This document shows, one piece after another, positions 57,255 through 64,000 of a stretch of 64,000 nt of DNA. Source of the DNA: Vesta saturnalis (taxonomy: Eukaryota > Arthropoda > Insecta > Coleoptera > Lampyridae); the NCBI GenBank assembly GCA_036346205.1, contig JARFJB010000664.1, positions 886,501-950,500 of the forward strand. The letters are read 5' to 3'. Each line of letters starts with the position of its first letter. The first letter of the stretch is position 1. The translations under genes were made by a program, and so were the position numbers. Under the pieces are notes generated by a model that saw only the letters and a program-made list of their open reading frames with translations, did no database searches and was not told the origin of the DNA.

Positions 57255-58214
57255 GTGGTGAGCGACCAGTATTTCGACCAGGATGACTGTGAAGTAGCGT
57301 TGCGGTTTTTAGATACACCACCTCCAGCAGACGATTTAGATGTAGTATTATCACGCACGTACGAGCAGGCAGACGTGGACGAAATACTGCTCACCCTACA
57401 ACCTGTACGTGAGCCGTATGAGAGGATGCAGTCACCCGTGAGTAAAGATCAGGTAGTATTGCACCATGTCTTGACTGCATTGCAGATTTTGGGAATGCAT
57501 GGTCTCCACTTGCGGAAGAGCGTTCATCGTCAAGCTCTGTGGCGCAGCCGGTGCTGTGGAAAGAGGAATCTCCGATTACTCTGACACCTGCATGCGTTGT
57601 AGATGAGCAATCGTCCACGCCTGCAATATATGCAGAGGGCAGAATAGTAGGGAATCCATTTGAAGGTTTGCTGAGCCCTGCTTCAACCGTCGAATTTATG
57701 GAGGAGTGGTCGTACAGCAGTAGGTAGGAGGAGAGGTCAGGGGACCCATTTCTGATAGTATCCTGGGCCCTATTTGTATTGCAGAGTTCGCTAAAGAGTG
57801 GAGTTCTATGAACTCTTCGATACAAGTGGAGCGAATGGATGATTCATCAGAGAGTATCCACAGTCCAGTGTATGCTGCTGACTTTATAGATAATGAATGG
57901 TCGCTAAATGACTTATCAGTATCTAGGAGTTCTGCAATACCCATACAATAGTTACCTGCGCAATCACTGGTGAGGGATATAGTGGAAAATGCAGTATCTT
58001 CTCCCCAGAGTGTATTGAGCGCTACATGTGCTGCGGAGTTTCTGGAAAACAGCTGGGTAGAATATGTGTGCTCAGCAACACTATCCAGACTATCATTATT
58101 ATTGTTTCCTTACCCGTACACTACTCTACCCCTCAACCTGATATATCCATCGTACATATTATCCTATTACTGGTGATATGTTACGTTGCGTCCTCGTTCG
58201 CATCGCTGATATAA
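57255..58214 (+). pseudogene. Protein with five copies of an A-[ED]-F-x(2,3)-E-W motif and a hydrophobic tail
   Basis: It begins 5 bp after the preceding stop. The first segment is acidic (DDCEVALRFLDTPPPADDLD). Then an approximately 18-residue motif with consensus S-x-x-x-P/T-x-x-A-[ED]-F-x-x-x-W-S recurs at 57,452-57,505, 57,671-57,721, 57,754-57,807, 57,859-57,906 and 58,015-58,068. Motifs 1-2 share one frame and 3-5 another, and stops at 57,722 and 57,948 interrupt. A last frame ends in a hydrophobic stretch (IVHIILLLVICYVASSF), a likely membrane anchor. A 77-bp intron (57,409-57,485, GTGAGC...TTGCAG) could rescue the first frame change. I do not recognise the family. Conservation of the motif across copies argues that this was a real protein. 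Confidence 0.5.
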
Positions 58215-58239
58215 CTTTTTTTCTTAACAGTTGTAATAC

Positions 58240-61200
58240 ATGATAGTAATGCTACAAACTAATAAAGAGCAATCAACTGCTAAAAAAAGGAATTATAACA
58301 AAACACGTAACTCTACCCGTTCACTTATACATTGTTTATACATTCTCTCTGTTACAGATCGCAATAAAACGTTTCAATGTGAATGTCTGAAGAAATTTTC
58401 AAGAAAACATTCTCTATTGCGACATCAAAAAACTGCGTGTTGGATAAGTATTCCAACTACCCTACCTTCAGAGATGCCGCAGGCTGTACCGCAAAATCGT
58501 ACCGCACTTAGGAATGTGGTGCAACCAAGTACTTCCGATGCGAACAGAACGGAACATATCCATATTGCTGAACGTCTTGCACAACCTAGACCATCAGGGC
58601 ACAAATCAAATGTGTGTCCTACTCATTGATACTAGGGTTGAAGTGATTCGCAATGCTTTTAAACAACGCATTGTTTCGTATAGACTATCACCATGCAATA
58701 CCCATACGGATGTGCAGACGTTTGTGGGTGACGTTAAAGTGAATGTTTTGAAACTAATACAAATTCAGTTGCAGAAACACTTCTCGTTGAAATGTAATGT
58801 TGAGTTGTTTGGGTTGTACTTTCTGAATAGTAGAGAAAGTACCGAATTAAAGTCCTTTCAAACGAAATATGATATATTGAGTGTCGGGATGGTGTTGGAA
58901 GAGTATTTTCAAAGAGTAGTGGAAATCTTGGATGCTAAGCAATCAGAATTTCAGCATAAAGGTTCTGGTAAGTGCGAGTTATGAATAGTAGGGTAGTAAA
59001 ATATTAATACATGTTGTTTCGTAGGGTGGTCGCTGGTGAATTTCGTATATTTAGAGGTAAACATGTTGAAATTTTCTTCCACTACGGGTTCATCCCATAT
59101 GAATGTCCCGCCTGAAATTTAGCATAAACATGCCATAGTGAATGTGAACAATATTTATAATTGCTGCTGTGCGTGGGCTATTGTATCAGCATTAGTGACA
59201 CCGACGGGGTTACCACAACGGACGACTTCTTACCCTGATTTCAGCGTTATTTAACTGGAACGGTGTAGAATTTCCTGTTAAGATGACTAACATCTCAACG
59301 TTTGAGTCCAATAATAAAATCTCCACCAATGTTTATGGACTGCAGGATACGTATCGTGATGGTCATCATATACCTGAGGAAGTGGGTCCTCTCTACTATA
59401 CAAGAGCTAAACAACCTATTCATGTTAATTTGTTGCTATTAGTCAGTAACCAAACGGATAATCAGCGTTATGTATGGATAAAAAAAATCTTCTCGTTTAC
59501 TTAGCAACCAAATAAGTCGACGTAATGGGGCAAAATATTTTTGTGATTCATTAACACGACACGTGTCTCATGACCGTAATTTCTTATGCACTAAATTACC
59601 TGACGTAATACAAAGAAAATACAGAACCGGGGAGTTCTATACGGAAAATATACTTGCGTTTCGAAACTATCAAAAACATATGTTTCTACCGTTCGTAATA
59701 TATGCAGATTTTGAAGCGCTATTAGTACCGGGCTGAACCCGATCCCGAACAACCGTTCACGATAAAAACGTGTAAACATGAACCATACTCATTCAGTTAT
59801 TATATTAAGTGCGGTGTAAACGATGCTTGGTCCAAATTAGAACTTTATAGGGGGGTTAATGCCGCGGAGGTATTTATTACACGACTCGAGAGTTATGTGA
59901 AACGGATATATAATGAGCATTTGAAAACTGTTGTTCCAATGTTACCACTAACTGATGAACAACTGGTGATACATGAGCAAAGTCGTAATTGTTATATATG
60001 CAACAAGCTTTTTTTACGGATGATGTTACAAGTTTCAAAGTACGAGATCACTGCTATGTCACTGGTAAATATCGTGGTGCGGCACATTCAAATTGCAATT
60101 TAAACTTCCAATTTGCTACATTTATCCCAGTTTTTTTCCATAATCTCGGTGGTTATGACGCCCACCTGTTCATCAAACAGTTAGCGAGTGAAACTGAAGA
60201 AATTACCGTCCTCCCTTTTAATAGTGAGAAATATATAACGTTCGGTAAGCATATTTATGTAGACGAATTCATTAATGGTCGCGGCTATAGGGAAAAGAAG
60301 TACATAAATTTGCGATTCGTCGATAGTTGTAGGTTCATGGCTGCATCCTTAGATACTGTATCTCACAATTTATCAGATGATCAATGTAGAGAGGTAAGGA
60401 AATATTTTGTTGATGATAATGACTTTAAACTAGTTAGAAAGAAAGGTAATTTCCCCTACGCGTACGTGGACAATTTTAATAAATTAGACGATGTCACAGT
60501 ACTTTCCTATGACAAATTCTACGATAAAATGCGTGATGAAAATATATCCGATGAAGAATACTGTCGCATCCTACTGGTGTAATACACTCGGGGATTATGC
60601 TGACATATTTAAAATCAGACGTGTTGCTGTTGGCTGACGTGTTCGAAAACTTTAGGCGGCTATGTATAGACATGTATGGATTAGAACCAGCGCAGTATGT
60701 TACAATACCTGGATTGGCGTGGGATGCCATGTTGAAATGTACTAAAGTAGAGTTAGAATTATTGACTGATATGGATATGTACCACTTTTTTAAGAAAGGT
60801 ATTCGTGGTGGAGTGAGTACTTGTGTTAAGCGAAGAAGTATTGCTAACAACGAGTTTGTCCCAAATTATGATCCTAATCGTCCAAAAGTTTTTTTACAGT
60901 ATTTAGTTGCCACGAATTTATACGGAAGGGGTATGCGGCAACACCTACCTCATAATCGGTTTATGTGGTTAACTGAAGAGGAAATTCAAAACCTTGATGT
61001 ACTGAAGATTAATGATGATGCTGATATTGGGTATATGCTAGAGGTAGATATACACTATCCACACCACCTGCATGATGAACACAATGATTATCCTTTTTGT
61101 CCCGAAATGATCTGCGCACCACATTCCAAGGAGGAAAAATTAATTCCTAATTTATGTGATAAGACCAACTATGTTATACATTACCGATATTTAAAACAAT

Positions 61201-62174
61201 GTATACAGCATGGGTTAATTGTTACTCATATTCATAGAGTTTTACGGTTTCGTCAAAGTCCTTGGCTAGTACCATACATAGACCTTAATACAACTCTTCG
61301 AAATCAAGCCAAGAACAAATTCGAAAAGGATTTCTTTAAATGCATGAACAATGGTGTATTTGGTAAAACAATGGAGAATGTCGACAAAAGAAGAGTAATA
61401 AAGTTATTAACACATTGGGAAAATAACGGACGTCGCTTGGGTCTAGCACGGTACGTCGCAAAACCGCAATTTAAGAATTTTATTCAATTTACTGATAAAT
61501 TATTTGCAGTGGAATTGTCCAAACAGGTCGTTGCTTATGACAAACCCGTACATGTTGGAGTTAGTATTTAAGATCTTTCCAAAACTATAATGTATCTATT
61601 TTTTTACGATATATCGCGCAGTCATTACGGTAATAATGTCACGTTGCTCTATATAGGCACAGATTCTTTAATCGTCGAGATAACAACTGATGATGTGTAT
61701 GCCCATATGCGGAATAATGTTGATAAATATGACACATCCAACTATCAAAACGGTCTGCATGGTATTACAACGAATACATCTGTCGTCGGAAGAATGAAAG
61801 ATGAGTATGCAGGGAAAGCTATTCAATATTTTTATGGAGCAGGATCAAAACCTTATTGTATAAAGCTTGCTGATGATCAAGTGGTTAAGAAAGCGAAAGG
61901 TGTTAATAAAATCGTTATTCAAAAAGTGCTGACGGAGGTAGACTACAAATCTGTTGCGGAGGCATCTGATAAAACAGTAATGTGTAAAATGTTCGTGTTT
62001 AGATCAACTTTGCATAATATATACACTGAGATGTTAAAAAAATCGCCTTTCGGTCCCAGGATGACAAACGGTATCGATTGCGTGGCAATATGTTACAACA
62101 TTGGCATGGGGGCATTGGCGAATTCCGGAATTGGAGAACGTCGATCCTTTGAGTGGTCTACTAGAGGTTGCTAG
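58240..62174 (+). pseudogene. Protein-primed family B DNA polymerase, inactivated
   Basis: The N-terminal region has a C2H2 finger (C-x-C...H-x4-H, 58,378-58,428) and a domain ending near 58,980. The exonuclease follows: ExoI DFE at 59,707-59,715, an H/C-rich zinc-like cluster near 60,050-60,100, ExoII with FFHNLGGYDAHL (about 60,133), and ExoIII YLKSD at 60,606-60,620. The palm follows in one frame (60,597-62,174) broken by a TAA at 61,569. In motif A the catalytic Asp position is Val (GTT, 60,906-60,908). Motif B (KNKFEKDFFKCMNNGVFGK) is kept. In motif C the first Asp is Gly (GGC, 61,656-61,658). The enzyme would copy linear DNA from a terminal protein. Frameshifts around 58.6, 59.0-60.0 and 60.58 kb also disable it. 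Confidence 0.85.
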
Positions 62175-62424
62175 GCAAATGAATTTGTATAATCCAGTTA
62201 GTAGCTAATAGTTTGGGTACTGATGCTTGTTAGTTTTAGGAGTGTATATTATCTCCATAATGAAGCTATAAACACGTATAACCATACATGTTAATATGTA
62301 TAATATCGATACACCATTCCAGGTCGGCTACTTAATGTAGTAACTTTTCAGTGGAATACATACTATTATTATGCCATAATTCATTATCGAGGGAATATAT
62401 ATGCAAAATGTACTCATATTGTGT

Positions 62425-62475
62425 GATATATAAAAGAAATAAACAAAAAATATATATTTACAATTTTTATTTAAA
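62425..62475. terminator. Shared polyadenylation region of convergent genes
   Basis: AATAAA at about 62,438 on the plus strand, after the polymerase, and TTTATT at about 62,466 (AATAAA on minus), after the minus-strand gene, lie within 30 bp of each other. This fits back-to-back 3' ends. Confidence 0.5.
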
Positions 62476-62490
62476 AAAAGTGTACAAGCT

Positions 62491-62808
62491 TTAATTCAAT
62501 ACATAAGTATCGTACAGATGGTATACATTAGACAGAGCGCATTTACAATGATAATAACAAACTGGTTGCAAAGCAGGAAGAGTAGGATGTTCCTCAAGTT
62601 CTATAGCCGGTTGTGTAACAAATTTTCTGATGTAATCCGCTTTCTCTCTACCCTTGACGTAGACAGTATCTGTAGGTTGAATCAAGCGACTGAGAATTCT
62701 GCGAAATTGGTGTGGTGGTGTATGCCCCTCTTCCCATTTGATACAGTGTTGATTATGAATTAACCAAGTAGCTTGATGGTGACTTTCCGCATCTAACGTA
62801 TGCGGCAT
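62491..62808 (-). CDS. Small conserved-looking protein of the Polinton-like element
   Basis: A 105-residue frame whose composition is protein-like: TVYVKGREKADYIRKFV, an acidic LEEHPTLP segment, then C-x3-H-x-K-C-A-L-x-N-V, a possible metal-binding cluster. The stop lies close to the shared polyadenylation region. It follows the capsid-like gene on the same strand, about 10 bp after that gene's likely end. I do not recognise the family. Intact in this copy, perhaps by chance. Confidence 0.5.
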   Translation of the reverse strand: MPHTLDAESHHQATWLIHNQHCIKWEEGHTPPHQFRRILSRLIQPTDTVYVKGREKADYIRKFVTQPAIELEEHPTLPALQPVCYYHCKCALSNVYHLYDTYVLN

Positions 62809-62816
62809 CGTATTAC

Positions 62817-63935
62817 AGCTGTCTTACTGCTTTGGTTAACGCGTTATACGTAACTAAGCGATCGTGGAGTATAACACAGTATGCTGTCGTATTCGCAGGT
62901 ATGTTGACTGCTGTTTCGAATTCTACACTGCTACTACTGCTTTAGAGTGTAATGTCTCTTTTTTATTCGAACAGTCTACCACTATCAATGGTGCGACTGT
63001 CGTAAATTGATTAGGTATGAGTAATAGTTGACCATCTCTTTGATAATACGACATTTGGAATTTAGCAAACATTTCATACAATGTAGCAAAGCAATTATTA
63101 TCGTAATTCACGTTTAAATTGTCATACGGATAACGATCCGTGTTAAGGAATGCCCTAATTTTCTTTAATGCGCATTTATCGAATCCACCCATATCTTGAG
63201 AAACATTATTTTCTCGCCCCGTTTGAAATCCGATAATAATGTATCTAGGTGTTTCTATACTAGTCGATGTTTTGATTGCCCATGTATGTTTATCTGTTGT
63301 GGGAACTGCTGCATATATGTGTGTTTCCCAACTTCTAAATGCTACTTCCAATTCCTCCGCTAATGCTGGAATGATGAGCGGAACTTTCCAATATATTTTA
63401 TCTATGTTAACTTTTCGTGCTTCATCTGCAATAATTGAAATTACCGCATCGGTATCAATATTACTGCGAATTAAAACCAATTCTTGTCTAATGTTGAAAA
63501 TCAGTTTATTGTAGTCTTCCGCAAAGCCAAGTAGCATTCGCAACGGGACACAAACATTAAAATACCCTAACGCACTTATCAGTATGCTATTTGAGGTAGG
63601 AAACAACCAGCGTTTTTATGACGAGCAAGGTCGTTGGGTGTTAATGATACCAATCCTTTCATTGTAGACGTTAATCCAACCTTCGTCACGGAATCTACCA
63701 CTATTCCATTCATTTCGTATCTAATTTCACTGGTTAAAAATGCAATGCCATTATTAACAAACCGCGGGGTATTAGAGACGACACCATCCTCCCTCAGCAA
63801 TCTTACCTCTACGTAGACATAACTTTCTGATGGTAAAATGGACATGCCTTCCTGAATGGGTGTTCTGATTTCATCATTGTTTCCCAATCTCGTAGTATAT
63901 GGTTGATGGGTGTCGAGTTCTTTTATTATTCACCT
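62817..63935 (-). pseudogene. Capsid-like (double jelly-roll type) protein gene
   Basis: Minus-strand frames give a beta-rich protein: the N-terminal part (63,930-63,579) has LPSESYVYVEVRLL, FVNNGIAFLTSEIRYEMNG and a Thr-Ser-Thr-Met-Lys-Gly stretch. The second part (63,606-62,923) has FRSWETHIYAAVPTTDKHTW, PRYIIIGFQTGRENN, FLNTDRYPYDNLNVNYDNN and APLIVVDCS. After a frameshift near 62,925 it ends with ANTTAYCVILHDR. Total is about 370 residues. I recognise this set as an insect genome-integrated protein family that travels with such polymerases and is thought to be a jelly-roll capsid. The pieces overlap in different frames, so the gene is broken twice. The capsid role is inference. Confidence 0.6.
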
Positions 63936-64000
63936 TGTTATGATTACACGCACATGTGTTATACCGCGTTACCATCTTTTCTTCAAATGTAATCCTATCG

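Larger units (their letters stand above)
54264..64000. mobile_element. Polinton/Maverick-like virus-derived element, left part (runs off the window)
   Basis: From 54,264 on, the sequence changes from retroelement debris to a compact, GC-richer set of genes on both strands: an acidic membrane protein (minus), two small genes and a protein-primed DNA polymerase (plus), and a convergent capsid-like gene (minus). The proposed start AGTAGGTAAG fits the 5'-AG rule for Polintons, and it is followed by short subterminal repeats. An integrase, protease and packaging ATPase are not in the window and would be expected beyond 64,000. Stops in several genes show an old, inactive copy. An adintovirus-like origin is an alternative. 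Confidence 0.65.

Noticed and set aside
57182..57944. Minus-strand open frames opposite the repeat-motif gene
   Set aside because: They are shadows: the repeated motif, acidic bias and splice signals are all on the plus strand.

Overview
The window looks like intergenic, transposon-dense DNA from an arthropod nuclear genome, most likely an insect. It is AT-rich, has very long microsatellites, short introns with GT/AG borders, and many decayed copies of element families typical of insect genomes: Mutator-like/MULE, Tc1-mariner, PIF/Harbinger, Jockey/CR1-like LINEs, Penelope-like elements and a Polinton/Maverick-like virus-derived element. I recognise no intact host gene, rRNA or canonical tRNA. 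Nearly every coding stretch is a mobile-element remnant with stops or frameshifts.

Layout. 1-2.4 kb: AT-rich repeats, including one copy of an LTR-like family. 2.4-2.7 kb: a TGCG/TG array. 3.68-9.0 kb: a MULE whose terminal inverted repeats carry a 15-bp minisatellite, amplified threefold on the right side only, around a broken MULE transposase with a RING-like tail. 9.0-14.2 kb: a direct repeat, a LINE tail on the minus strand, a TCG-rich simple-sequence block and an insect-type dispersed repeat. 14.3-17.1 kb: a mariner transposase on the minus strand, split by a 1160-bp LTR-like insertion with a perfect 4-bp target duplication. 18.5-19.7 kb: a 9-bp minisatellite open on both strands. 21.0-26.5 kb: a mariner with about 400-bp inverted repeats, itself split by a Jockey-like LINE with a 10-bp target duplication. 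28.8-33.1 kb: a cluster of units joining a tRNA-like sequence, a hammerhead-ribozyme-like core, a Penelope GIY-YIG fragment and (TA)n. 33.25-35.97 kb: a PIF/Harbinger element with a two-exon MADF gene and transposase fragments. 36.1-38.5 kb: a CR1/Jockey-like LINE. 39.4-49.5 kb: inverted repeat arms with GT/CA tracts, two arrays of one 10-bp minisatellite and a LINE gag fragment. 49.6-50.7 kb: another LTR-like copy. 52.4-54.2 kb: a second copy of the 36-kb LINE in reverse, plus a gag-like piece. From about 54.26 kb to the window end: a Polinton/Maverick-like element.

The Polinton-like segment has a recognisable genome plan: subterminal short repeats, an acidic membrane-anchored gene on the minus strand, a divergent intergenic region, a small spliced membrane-protein gene, a gene with five copies of an unfamiliar 18-residue motif, a protein-primed family B DNA polymerase, and a convergent capsid-like gene. 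The polymerase has lost two catalytic aspartates and has in-frame stops, so this copy is dead for replication.

Three insertions can be ordered from target duplications or junctions (LTR-like into mariner, LINE into mariner, Polinton-like into older retroelement debris). The most interesting material is the tRNA-like/hammerhead/GIY-YIG cluster at 28.8-33.1 kb and the repeat-motif protein in the Polinton-like element. All family assignments come from reading translations and motifs by eye; no database search was run.
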